From contig NZ_CP022163.1 in NCBI RefSeq assembly GCF_002305855.1, forward strand, positions 434,292 through 498,291: 64,000 nucleotides of DNA, read 5' to 3'. The notes beneath the pieces were generated by a model, which did not search any database, was not told where the DNA came from, and was given only the letters and a program-made list of their open reading frames with translations. This document shows positions 17,900-26,047 of this stretch, in pieces. The position numbers were made by a program, and so were the translations under genes. The number at the start of each line of letters is the position of its first letter. The first letter of the stretch is position 1. The DNA is from Melittangium boletus DSM 14713 (GTDB taxonomy: Bacteria; Myxococcota; Myxococcia; Myxococcales; Myxococcaceae).

Positions 17900-18805
17900 C
17901 TATTTGGGGCCTCCACCCGGGGATTGGATGATGCGGGGCACGACAAAGCCCAAGCGTACCATCATCTCCGGATTCCGGGAGGAAGGATGAGTCATGATGG
18001 CCGTGTCGAGCGCGCGATCACAACCACAGGGGCAAGACTCCTGATGCGCCGACAGCACGGCGCACACCTGCTCCACGAGCGCGTTGGCCTGCACCGCGAT
18101 CCGCTCCATCCGCTCGCTGACCAGGCTGGCCGTCACGGCCTCATGACTGTCGTACCAACAGTCATAATCCGTGGGCATGGCGACCATCGCGTAGCAAAGT
18201 TCCGCTTCACGCGCCAGCTTGGCCTCGGGCATGGCGGTCATTCCAATCACCGTCCCGCCCCAGCTCCTGTAAAGATTGGACTCGGCCCGCGTGGAAAATT
18301 GCGGCCCCTCCATCACGACGTAGGTGCCCCCATTGACATGGGTCAGCTTCAGCTTCGTGGCCACCTCCGCCAGCGCCGTCCGCATCCGCTTGCAGACCGG
18401 ATCTCCAAACGGCACATGCCCGACGAGTCCCCGCCCGAAGTAGGTCTTCTCCCGCTGAATCGTCCGATCGATGAATTGATCCACCAGCACGAAGGACCCA
18501 GGCGGACAGTCTTCCCGCAAACTTCCAACCGCGCTGAGCGAGAGCACCTGCGTACAACCCACGTGCTTCAACGCCGCGATGTTGGCGCGCACGTTGATCT
18601 GCGCCGGGGGAATCTGGTGGCCAGGGCCATGGCGCTGGAGGAACGCGACCTGGGCCTTGCCGAGCGCGCCCAGGATGAGCTCGTCCGAGGGATCTCCAAA
18701 AGGTGTCTCCACCTTCACCCGCCGCACGTCGGACAGGGAGAGCAGCTTGCTCAACCCGCTCCCGCCAATGATGCCGATACGAGGGACCTTCACGCTCTTG
18801 TCCAT
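17900..18805 (-). CDS. mtnP: S-methyl-5'-thioadenosine phosphorylase
   Basis: 301 aa, PNP/MTAP phosphorylase family: [36 protein letters not shown] (phosphate-binding RHG), [22 protein letters not shown] (substrate pocket, MEGPQFSTR), and [19 protein letters not shown]. The TxxPEAxLA signature and the Asp in DYDCWYD favour methylthioadenosine over other nucleosides. The C-terminus has CPCGC, a CxC-type pair also present in some archaeal MTAPs. ATG at 18805 is six bases from AAGAGGA and shares a base with the desaturase stop (TGATG). It would release adenine plus a sugar-1-phosphate; apt at the end of the unit can take up the adenine. Confidence 0.9.
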   Translation of the reverse strand: MDKSVKVPRIGIIGGSGLSKLLSLSDVRRVKVETPFGDPSDELILGALGKAQVAFLQRHGPGHQIPPAQINVRANIAALKHVGCTQVLSLSAVGSLREDCPPGSFVLVDQFIDRTIQREKTYFGRGLVGHVPFGDPVCKRMRTALAEVATKLKLTHVNGGTYVVMEGPQFSTRAESNLYRSWGGTVIGMTAMPEAKLAREAELCYAMVAMPTDYDCWYDSHEAVTASLVSERMERIAVQANALVEQVCAVLSAHQESCPCGCDRALDTAIMTHPSSRNPEMMVRLGFVVPRIIQSPGGGPK

Positions 18806-19929
18806 CACCGTTCCTCTTGAATGTAGAGAGTGGATTCGAGCTGGGTCTCCGAGACCAGGCGGTCTCGCAGCTCGGAAAGCGCGGACGGGATGCCGTCGCG
18901 CGAGAACAACAGGCCTTCACTCGCGTGTTCCGTGTAGCGGGGCTCGTCCACCTTCAGGGCCCGATCGATCGCCGGCAGGTAGTTCCAACGGACTCCCGGA
19001 TAGAGCGAATGGGCGAGGTGGTAGGCATCCGAGCTCGGGCAGAGGAACACGCGCACCAGCCAACCCGAGAAGCCCCGGTAGTCCGTGGGGCGCCCCGCCA
19101 GGAACTCCCGCGTCAGGCGATCCTCGGACCAGCTCGGTGTCTTGAACCAACGATGCTCCGTCAGGAGCGACACCCAGGCGAACAGGGAGTAGGTGGTCAC
19201 CAAGGGGACGAGCCAGCCCCAGGCGATCGCCTCCCAACCCGCCGCGACATAAAGCAGCGCGGAGAGCGTCCCCAGCGTCACCACCCGGGCCACCGCGGTG
19301 ATCCGGCGATGGTTGAGCAGGCTGTTGCGCACCATCGTCTTGATGCTGACCATCATTCCCGCGGGCGACAGCGGGTAGAACAACCGGAGGAGGAATTGCG
19401 CCTGGGTCAACCCACTGCGCATGCCTCCATCGCGGACGCGCGCGCGGTTGGGATCGAGCTTCTCGTGGTTCGGGTGGCGGTGATGCTCCTGGGTATGGGT
19501 GATCTGCCGGCTGTGCATGTCCCGCTTGAACGCCGGGAACTGGTAGAACACATCGGAGAGCCACCACTGCCAGCCGCGCGCGCGGCACAGGGCGTAGTGC
19601 ACCGCGTTGTGCCCGAACTCCTGGAGGGCGCGAAAGCGGCCTCCCACCCAGAAGGTCAACGCGAACCAGGCCAGGGGATGATCGATCAGCCGCGCGAGCA
19701 GCACCCCGATGAAGATGTCGAGCCACGTCCACACGAAGGGGAGCGGCGCGAACCACTCGTCCAGCGGCTTGTACAGTTGGTCCCGCTTACCCTCCAGACG
19801 AGGGCGGAGCCGGGAGATGCGCAGGACCCGAGCCGGGTCCGAGTAATAGACAAACACGGCCGCGCGGAACAACAGGGTCGAGCACAGCAGCGCGGAGATC
19901 AGCGTGGGCAACGACTCAGCGGGAAGCAT
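18805..19929 (-). CDS. Membrane fatty-acid-desaturase-family protein
   Basis: 374 aa from ATG at 19929, where CCGAGGTATTC gives a ribosome site; the frame continues upstream but only through the HAD gene in another frame. The histidine boxes of the FADS diiron family are visible: FGHNAVH, then HTQEHHRHPNH, then a late AYHLAHSLYPG (H-x2-H). Several hydrophobic helices surround them (LLCSTLLFRAAVFVYY, WTWLDIFIGVLLA, LSALLYVAAGWEAIAWGWL). Such proteins insert double bonds or hydroxylate acyl or alkyl chains in the membrane. The start overlaps the HAD stop by 14 bases. Its presence hints at a lipid-tailed or otherwise hydrophobic product. Confidence 0.85.
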   Translation of the reverse strand: MLPAESLPTLISALLCSTLLFRAAVFVYYSDPARVLRISRLRPRLEGKRDQLYKPLDEWFAPLPFVWTWLDIFIGVLLARLIDHPLAWFALTFWVGGRFRALQEFGHNAVHYALCRARGWQWWLSDVFYQFPAFKRDMHSRQITHTQEHHRHPNHEKLDPNRARVRDGGMRSGLTQAQFLLRLFYPLSPAGMMVSIKTMVRNSLLNHRRITAVARVVTLGTLSALLYVAAGWEAIAWGWLVPLVTTYSLFAWVSLLTEHRWFKTPSWSEDRLTREFLAGRPTDYRGFSGWLVRVFLCPSSDAYHLAHSLYPGVRWNYLPAIDRALKVDEPRYTEHASEGLLFSRDGIPSALSELRDRLVSETQLESTLYIQEER

Positions 19930-20620
19930 GAATACCTCGGCGGTCGGACACGGCCTCGACGAGAGGCCACGGCAGGTCCTCGAACAGCGCAGGGATTCCA
20001 GACACCCGTGGGGAAGCACAGGCACCCAGGCGGCCATCGTCCTGATGCCCGCAGGACAGGATGCAACTGTTCCACCCCAGGGCCGTGGCGATCTCCGCGT
20101 CGTGGGTGGTGTCTCCCAGATAGACGATCCGCTCGCCTGGCAGCCCCAGCTTCTCGTGAAGGAGGCGTCCCTCCACGAGCTTGCTCGTCGCCTTCTCGTC
20201 TCCCAGCCCACACACATGGGTGAAGTACCCGCCGAGCCCCTTCGCCTCGAGGGTCTGCACCAGGGTGGGTTGGTAGGAAGCGGACAGGATGGAGGACGCG
20301 ATGCCGTTCTGGCGCAAGCACTCCAGCAGTTCCATCGCGCCATCGTTCAGCGGGCAGTGCCGCACCCGCGCGTCGAAGACGGACAGGTACTCGCGAATGA
20401 TGTCCCCGAAGGGAATCCGCGTCAGGTCGAACCCGAGCGAGGAATAGAACTCGGAGATCGGAAACTGGAAGCGGGCACGGTAGACATCCCGCGTGACGGC
20501 GGGGAGACCGAAACGGGCGCACACATGATTGACCCCGTTGACGGCGAGGTCCACATCATCGAGCAGTGTCCCGTTCCAGTCCCAGACGACATGTTGGATT
20601 TGACTCCAGACCTTACGCAT
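19916..20620 (-). CDS. HAD superfamily phosphatase
   Basis: 234 aa, HAD-IA type. Motif I is VWDWNGTLLDD (DxD-type with Trp between: D-W-N), motif II is ASSILSASYQ, the lysine is in the GDEKATSKLVEGR region, and motif IV is VYLGDTTHDAEIATALG. A helical cap lies between motifs I and II. Small-molecule phosphatase of the phosphoglycolate-phosphatase group. It overlaps both neighbours (8 bases with the FAD gene, 14 with the desaturase). In this cluster it is the obvious candidate to dephosphorylate an amino-sugar phosphate, the step NtdB performs in kanosamine synthesis. Confidence 0.88.
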   Translation of the reverse strand: MRKVWSQIQHVVWDWNGTLLDDVDLAVNGVNHVCARFGLPAVTRDVYRARFQFPISEFYSSLGFDLTRIPFGDIIREYLSVFDARVRHCPLNDGAMELLECLRQNGIASSILSASYQPTLVQTLEAKGLGGYFTHVCGLGDEKATSKLVEGRLLHEKLGLPGERIVYLGDTTHDAEIATALGWNSCILSCGHQDDGRLGACASPRVSGIPALFEDLPWPLVEAVSDRRGIHASR

Positions 20621-21995
20621 GGGGATGGCTCACCGTCCTGCCAAAACGTGGGCGCAGCTTGTTGAAGACGACCCGGGCCGCGATCTCGGGCCGGAAGAGT
20701 TGGCTCGGCGGGACCACCAGGTTGGTGACCCCCACCTGGGTCTGAAGCGTCAGCCGATGCGAGGCGGCCAGCTCACAGAGCCCCGAGCCATACCAATGAT
20801 GGAACCGCAACCCGAGGGAGCGATGCCCCTGCGTCTCCGGGAACCGCATGTCCTCCGACACGGCCATGTTCCAGGCGGGCTCGATGACATTGACCAGCAG
20901 GGACTGGATGGTGTTGGTGCCCACCCCACCCCGCTTCCAGAGGGGGATTTGCTTCCTCAGCACGTCCGCCTCCAACGAACAAAGCGTCATGCCCTGGCTG
21001 TACAGCGGGTTCATGCTGCACAACGCATCACCCATGACCAGGAGCCCATTGGGCCACACCGGCACGTCCTCGTAGTGGCGCCTCAAGCTGCCCGGAATCC
21101 CGAAGCCCGCCACGTCCGAGAGGGGCTCCGCATCCCGGATGATCTCCTGGATATCCGGGACCGGCAGCGTCCCCAGGAACCGGAGAAACTCCTCCGGCTC
21201 CGGCTTGGGGAACTCACCGAACCACCCGCCCGTGGTGACCAGCCAGCGATCGCCCTCGATGGGGCTGATCACGCCCATGGCCCGGTTGAGCGGGGGCTTG
21301 GGCAGGACGAGCAGCACCTTCCAGCGGTCGGCGAACTCGGGCCGCCGACGGTACACGCGCGAGGCATAGCCGAGCTTGGTCTCCACGAGGGTCTTCTTCA
21401 CCTCGCCCAGCCCCTCCTTCGCCAGCCACTCGGCCATGCGCGAGCCTCGCCCGCTCACGTCGACCACGAGGTCCGCCGCCAACTCCCGGTCCGGAACGGA
21501 CTCGTCCAGCAGCACGCCGCGAACACAGGGCGCGCCCTCCGCGTGGAACAGGAGGCCCATCGCCCGGGTCTTGGAGAGGACGGTGATCCGGGGGTTGGCC
21601 CGGATGCGCCGCCGGACGATGTTGTCGAGCAGGCTCCGGCTGCAATAGTGCGCGCTCACTCCGGTCCGGAACCGGTTCTTCCATTGGCCATAGTGGAAGC
21701 ACTTGACGTCATGCCCCTGGTCCGCGATGTCGGCACCGGCCTGTTCCATCTCCTTCAGGAGGCCCGGGAAGATCTCCTCCATGACCTGCTTGCCGCGCAG
21801 CAGCAGCAGGTGGACGTGTTTTTCCTGCGGAACCCCGCGCCGGTCACTCACGTCATCGGAGAAGTCGCCCTTTTCGATGAGGGTGACCCGATCGAACTCC
21901 GACGATAGCACTTCGGCGGCCAGACAACCGCCGATACTGCCGCCGAGCACGACCGCGTGTCTGCCTTTAGATCTATCATTAGCATTATCCGACAT
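20613..21995 (-). CDS. FAD-dependent oxidoreductase (group A monooxygenase/halogenase-like)
   Basis: 460 aa. The Rossmann FAD motif is AVVLGGSIGGCLAAEVL followed by the acidic end VTLIEKGDF. DLVVDVSGRGSRMAEWL corresponds to the conserved DG region of flavin monooxygenases and lycopene-cyclase-like proteins, and LLVMGDALCSMNPLYSQGM is the second FAD (GD) motif. There are no membrane segments. The lysine and WxWxIP motif of flavin tryptophan halogenases are not seen, so a monooxygenase or reductase is more likely. ATG at 21995 overlaps the end of the second DegT gene by 11 bases. Confidence 0.85.
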   Translation of the reverse strand: MSDNANDRSKGRHAVVLGGSIGGCLAAEVLSSEFDRVTLIEKGDFSDDVSDRRGVPQEKHVHLLLLRGKQVMEEIFPGLLKEMEQAGADIADQGHDVKCFHYGQWKNRFRTGVSAHYCSRSLLDNIVRRRIRANPRITVLSKTRAMGLLFHAEGAPCVRGVLLDESVPDRELAADLVVDVSGRGSRMAEWLAKEGLGEVKKTLVETKLGYASRVYRRRPEFADRWKVLLVLPKPPLNRAMGVISPIEGDRWLVTTGGWFGEFPKPEPEEFLRFLGTLPVPDIQEIIRDAEPLSDVAGFGIPGSLRRHYEDVPVWPNGLLVMGDALCSMNPLYSQGMTLCSLEADVLRKQIPLWKRGGVGTNTIQSLLVNVIEPAWNMAVSEDMRFPETQGHRSLGLRFHHWYGSGLCELAASHRLTLQTQVGVTNLVVPPSQLFRPEIAARVVFNKLRPRFGRTVSHPHA

Positions 21996-23091
21996 AGGCG
22001 TTCACCGTCGCGACGATGTGCTGGAGGTCCTCGGTCGAAAGTTGCGGGTGCAGGGGAATCGTTGTCAGCGAGCGCAGCAACTCCCTGGCGTTCCTACAGT
22101 CGCGCTGGCGGTCCGCCAGGAGGGGGTAGTTGTACAAGGGCTGGTTGTCGTACTTCTTGACGTCCGAGGGGACCCCGTGTGCGTCCAGGTGCTCGACGAA
22201 ACGCCGGCCGTCTCCCCGCACCACCTGCATGAGGAGCGCGTAACCGTTGATGACGCCCCCCTCCACGATGGGCAACTCACGGACGAGCGGGTTGTTGATC
22301 CGCTCGAGGAGGTACTGGCGATTGCGCGCGCGGACCTCCAGGTGCCAGTCGATCGCATCCAGCCGGGCGATCCCCACGGCCGCCTGCAACCCACCGAGCT
22401 TGTAGTTGAGACCCACCTTCTTGCCATCGAGGTTTCCGAAGCGCGTGTACGCCCGCATCCTCGCGTCCCGGGTGGCATCGTTCGTCATCACGAAGCCGCC
22501 CTCCCCGGTGGACATGAATTTTCCCTCATGGGTACTGAAACAGGCGATGTCGCCGAACTCCGCCAGCCATTTGCCGTTCAGACGCGTCACGTGGCAGTGG
22601 GCCAGGTCGAGAATCAACGAGAGTTCCAGGGCGCGAGCGATGGACCACAGCTCATCCGCCCTCGACGGGTATCCCCACATGGGGACCTCGATGATGCCTC
22701 GAGTCCGTGGCGACACGACCCGCGCCAGATCCTCCGGATCGAGCCCGAAGTTGTGCGGGCGCACATCGCAGAAGACGGGCTTGAGCCCTCGCGCCATGAT
22801 GGGCAGGACCGTGCAGATGGGGCAGCTCGGTGGAACGATGATCTCATCACCCACCTCCCAGTCGATGCCCTCCAGGGCGACCGCGACCGCGGCCGAGCCG
22901 GAGGACACCGCCAGCACGTGGTTGATCCCATAGCGCTCCGAGATCTTCCGCTCGTACTGCTCCACGATCGGCGCGGTTCCGGTCAGCCCCGTCTCCAGGG
23001 CCCGCCGCAAGTACAACTCGTCGTCGGGGTGACGGTGCCGGAAGGCATCGTCGATCTGGCGGCGAGCGGACACGACTCCTGGCGCGCTCAT
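21985..23091 (-). CDS. DegT/DnrJ/EryC1/StrS family aminotransferase, second copy
   Basis: 368 aa, PLP-dependent sugar aminotransferase fold type I. Features: GINHVLAVSSGSAAVAVAL (phosphate-binding), PPSCPICTVLPI, DLAHCHVT (PLP-ring aspartate region), and FSTHEGKFMSTGEGGFV with the Schiff-base lysine. RFGNLDGKKVGLNYKLGGLQAAVG is the conserved KLGG region. These enzymes transfer an amino group to keto sugars or keto cyclitols. It is exactly as long as the upstream DegT (1107 bases each), and the two share unusual motifs, so they are paralogues. ATG at 23091 overlaps the NUDIX stop (ATGA). Confidence 0.93.
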   Translation of the reverse strand: MSAPGVVSARRQIDDAFRHRHPDDELYLRRALETGLTGTAPIVEQYERKISERYGINHVLAVSSGSAAVAVALEGIDWEVGDEIIVPPSCPICTVLPIMARGLKPVFCDVRPHNFGLDPEDLARVVSPRTRGIIEVPMWGYPSRADELWSIARALELSLILDLAHCHVTRLNGKWLAEFGDIACFSTHEGKFMSTGEGGFVMTNDATRDARMRAYTRFGNLDGKKVGLNYKLGGLQAAVGIARLDAIDWHLEVRARNRQYLLERINNPLVRELPIVEGGVINGYALLMQVVRGDGRRFVEHLDAHGVPSDVKKYDNQPLYNYPLLADRQRDCRNARELLRSLTTIPLHPQLSTEDLQHIVATVNAYVG

Positions 23092-23603
23092 GCCGCCTCC
23101 TGCCGGGTCAGCCTGGCCACGGCCCGCCAGACTTCCTCGTCCTCGAACACCCGTCCCAACAGCACGCGGAAGTTGGGGAACAGCTTCAGCTCCGCGATCT
23201 CGTCCTGTCCGAAGAAGCGGGCCGCGTGGACCTCGCTGTTCGCGGTGAGGTTCGTCTCCAGGGCCACGCACAGGTAGATCAAATCGATGTGGTAGTGGTG
23301 CCCCTTGGGATCGTTGATGCGCTCGCACAGCACCCGGTAGGGCGTGTGCAGCACATGCACATCGGCCTCGGCGTCGGCCAGGGGCGTGTCGAGAACACCC
23401 AGGATCCTCGCCTGTATCCCCGTTTCCTCGCTGATCTCACGAAGCACGGCATCATCTGGAGACTCCGTGCTTTCGATATGACCACCCGGGTACAGCCAGA
23501 CACCGAGCTTCCGGTGGTGGATCAAAAGCACCTTGCGATCCGGATGGAGAACGAAACCAGACGCGGTCCACTGCTTGGGCAAACGAGGATCCATGGTGTT
23601 CAC
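23088..23603 (-). CDS. NUDIX hydrolase
   Basis: 171 aa. The NUDIX box reads GGHIESTESPDDAVLREISE followed by ETG, matching Gx5Ex7REUxEExG. The N-terminal WTASGFVLHPDRKVLLIHHRKLGVWLYPGG is typical of small MutT-like pyrophosphatases. The start is GTG at 23603, seven bases after the stop of the upstream aminotransferase gene; an internal ATG at 23594 is possible. Substrate unknown; the two NUDIX genes in the cluster suggest nucleotide-linked intermediates or housecleaning of them. Confidence 0.88.
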   Translation of the reverse strand: MNTMDPRLPKQWTASGFVLHPDRKVLLIHHRKLGVWLYPGGHIESTESPDDAVLREISEETGIQARILGVLDTPLADAEADVHVLHTPYRVLCERINDPKGHHYHIDLIYLCVALETNLTANSEVHAARFFGQDEIAELKLFPNFRVLLGRVFEDEEVWRAVARLTRQEAA

Positions 23604-23609
23604 GCCAAC

Positions 23610-24716
23610 CTACCCCTCTCGGTAGGCGTTGATGAGGCCTACCATGTAGTCCATATCGTCACCCGACAGCGCCGGGTGGACGGGAATGGTGGTCATGCTG
23701 TTCAACAACCGCTCGCCATTGGGGCACGGCCGGCGGTACTGCTCCACCGCCGGGAAGTCGTACAGGCAGCGGCAGCCATAGCGCTTGATGTCCGACGGAA
23801 CGCCGTGATCGTCCAGGTAGTCGATGAAGCGGCGGTTGTTGGCGAAGCTCGTGCGCAGGGTGAGGAAGTAGTAGTTGTGCTTCCCGCCCTCGATCCGGGT
23901 GAACTCGCGCACGGACGGGTGCTTGAGCTGGGACAGGAACCGCTCCGCGTTCTTACGGCGCGCCTCCAGTTGCCGATCCAGGTACTTGATCCGGTTGGTA
24001 CCGAGCGCGGCGGCGAGCGCGCCCAGCTTGAAGTTCAAGCCGAAGTCGCGGCCGTTGAGATTGCCGAACCGGCTGTAATCCCGGCAGCGCTTGGCCAGGT
24101 CATCGTTGTCCGTGAGGATGAACCCGCCCTCGCCGGTGGCCAGCGGCTTGCGCTCGTGGGTGCTGTAGCAGGACAGGTCTCCGTACGCGGAGAGCGAGCG
24201 TCCATGCAGCGTGGAGCCGTGCGAGTGGGCGAGGTCGAGGATGAGCGGAATGCCCGCCTTGCGCGCGGCCTTCTGGAGCTCATCCACCTGGGTCGGCATG
24301 CCCCACATGGGGATTTCAATGATGGCCCGGGTCTTCTTGGTCACCACCCGTTCCAGGTCCGCGAGGTCCACACCGAAGCCATCCGGACGGGTGTCCACGA
24401 ACACCGGCTTGGCGCCCATGTCCATCACCGGGTAGACGGTGCAGAGCGGGCAGGTCGGCGTCAACACCACCTCGTCGCCCGCCTTCACGCCCGCGGCCAC
24501 CAGCGCCACCGTGATGGCGGCGCCGCCGGACGAGATGGCGATGGCGTTGCGGTGCGAGAAGTAGCCACGGAGGGCCGCCTCGTAATCGGAGACCGTGTCG
24601 GACGTCCCGGACAAACCCCGGTCCAGGGCGGCGGCCAGGGTGGACTGATCGTCCTCGTGGCTCGCGCGGTACTTGTCGGAAATGACTCGCTTGGTCTGCG
24701 CGGATGTCTCAGCCAC
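23610..24716 (-). CDS. DegT/DnrJ/EryC1/StrS family aminotransferase, first copy
   Basis: 368 aa from GTG at 24716, which has GAGGAG about ten bases before it and gives the same length as its paralogue; an ATG at 24749 lies inside the dehydrogenase gene. Motifs: AIAISSGGAAITVALVAAG, TPTCPLCTVYPVMDMG, LDLAHSHGS, YSTHERKPLATGEGG with the PLP lysine, and RFGNLNGRDFGLNFKLGAL. The enzyme would aminate a keto sugar made by the dehydrogenase encoded just upstream. The dehydrogenase/aminotransferase/HAD set mirrors NtdC/NtdA/NtdB of Bacillus kanosamine synthesis, a functional analogy only. Confidence 0.93.
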   Translation of the reverse strand: MAETSAQTKRVISDKYRASHEDDQSTLAAALDRGLSGTSDTVSDYEAALRGYFSHRNAIAISSGGAAITVALVAAGVKAGDEVVLTPTCPLCTVYPVMDMGAKPVFVDTRPDGFGVDLADLERVVTKKTRAIIEIPMWGMPTQVDELQKAARKAGIPLILDLAHSHGSTLHGRSLSAYGDLSCYSTHERKPLATGEGGFILTDNDDLAKRCRDYSRFGNLNGRDFGLNFKLGALAAALGTNRIKYLDRQLEARRKNAERFLSQLKHPSVREFTRIEGGKHNYYFLTLRTSFANNRRFIDYLDDHGVPSDIKRYGCRCLYDFPAVEQYRRPCPNGERLLNSMTTIPVHPALSGDDMDYMVGLINAYREG

Positions 24717-25761
24717 GGGCCACGCTCCTCTGCTGCTCACCCATGACACGCAGGGCCGGAGGCGCCACGATACCGGGCTGGATTTCCGTCGCGCACACCT
24801 GCTCGATCACCTGGAAGGTGGGAATCATGCTCTCGAAATCCGCCTCGAAGCGGGTGCCGGAGCGGATCGCGTTGAAGAAGCCCGTCAGCTCACCGAAGTA
24901 GCCGCTGCGGACATAACCCGAGTCCAGCGGACCCGGCTGCCAGGCATTGCGCCAGCGCTTGTCTCCGCCCACCACCTGCGAGGCGATCTCGGCATCGTGG
25001 AGCGTGATGTTCCACAGATTGTCCAAGGTGATCATGTTCGACTTGTCGCTGACCACCTTCATGTCGAACTCGAAGTAGGGGAACATGCTGCCCGTCAGGA
25101 TGGACGCGGAGCGCCCGGACGAGAACGAGATGTCGATCCGCGCGAGCATGGCGTCGGAGCCGTGCTGGACGTTGGAGCGGACATCGGTCACGTGGTCCTT
25201 GCCGAACGCCGTCGTCAGATCGATCGAGTGGATCGTCTGCGCGAGCAGGAACGAGCGAAGGGTGGAGGTGAGACCCCACATGGGCGCGCGCGGCTTGCCC
25301 GCGTAGTGGTTGATCTGCACGTGCACGGGCTGGCCGAACTTCTCGCTCGACGCGATCTTGCGCAGGTGCTGGATCGGGCGGGCGAAGCGGAAGTTGAGGC
25401 CCACCGCGGTCACCACCCGCTTGCGCGCCGCCGCGTCGATCATGTCCTTGAGCTCATGGAGCGTGAAGCACGGCGGCTTCTCCACGAAGACATGGATGCC
25501 GCGCTCGATCGCCAACAGGGAGATATCCCGATGCGCCTGGGGAGGACAGGCCAGCACCAGCGCGTCCGGACCCATGCAGTCGATCATCGTCGCGACGTCC
25601 TTGAACACCTGGACGTCACGCACGTAGCTCTTCACCTCTTCCGCGCGCTCGAGAGACATATCGCAAGCGGCGACTATCTGAATATCGGGGATCTGCAACA
25701 GCGAGGGAAGGATGTTTTCCTTCGTCTGGGCCCCGATGCCAACCAATCCAACGCGTATCAA
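24709..25761 (-). CDS. Gfo/Idh/MocA family NAD(P)-dependent sugar dehydrogenase
   Basis: 350 aa, start TTG at 25761 with GAGGA six bases upstream. N-terminal Rossmann fold: MIRVGLVGIGAQTKENILPS, VACDMSLERAEEV. The catalytic EKP motif is VFVEKPPCFTLHELKDM, followed by VGLNFRFARPIQHL and the substrate domain with QTIHSIDLTTAFG (H-x3-D). These enzymes oxidise a ring hydroxyl of a sugar, sugar phosphate or cyclitol to a ketone. First gene of the 13-gene minus-strand unit, so any promoter for the unit should lie in 25762-26100. Overlaps the first DegT gene by eight bases. Confidence 0.93.
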   Translation of the reverse strand: MIRVGLVGIGAQTKENILPSLLQIPDIQIVAACDMSLERAEEVKSYVRDVQVFKDVATMIDCMGPDALVLACPPQAHRDISLLAIERGIHVFVEKPPCFTLHELKDMIDAAARKRVVTAVGLNFRFARPIQHLRKIASSEKFGQPVHVQINHYAGKPRAPMWGLTSTLRSFLLAQTIHSIDLTTAFGKDHVTDVRSNVQHGSDAMLARIDISFSSGRSASILTGSMFPYFEFDMKVVSDKSNMITLDNLWNITLHDAEIASQVVGGDKRWRNAWQPGPLDSGYVRSGYFGELTGFFNAIRSGTRFEADFESMIPTFQVIEQVCATEIQPGIVAPPALRVMGEQQRSVARG

Positions 25762-26047
25762 AGACGTTCCTCGTTTCTCCGCGGGTTCGACGCAGGCGAA
25801 CGGCTCTGGAACACGTGCGGATAGCCGTTACCACCCTGGACTGCATTGATGGCCTGGCGGCTGAATCACCCTACCTCCCGGGTTGCTGGAGGGGGGCCTC
25901 ACCAAGCGACAACAATGCTGCCACCCGGGGACGTGCTTTCGCGGCGGGCCGTGGATCTCCATACGAGACCCAACCGCCTGCCACGAGACGGTTTGTGTCA
26001 AGGAACTTGTCGCTTATCAGGCAAAAGCCCCTCTGCCCGGTATCCAC
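25762..26047. other. Non-coding region upstream of the biosynthetic unit
   Basis: 286 bases between the dehydrogenase start and the transposase stop. I see no protein-like frame on either strand. It should contain the promoter of the 13-gene unit, reading towards lower coordinates. I found no convincing TTGACA/TATAAT pair or -24/-12 sigma-54 element. A TATAAT on the minus strand at 26106-26111 lies inside the end of the transposase frame and lacks a good -35 box. Confidence 0.4.

Noticed and set aside
19930..20343. N-terminal extension of the desaturase frame to 20343
   Set aside because: This stretch is the HAD gene in another frame. The ribosome site and conserved start point to ATG at 19929.
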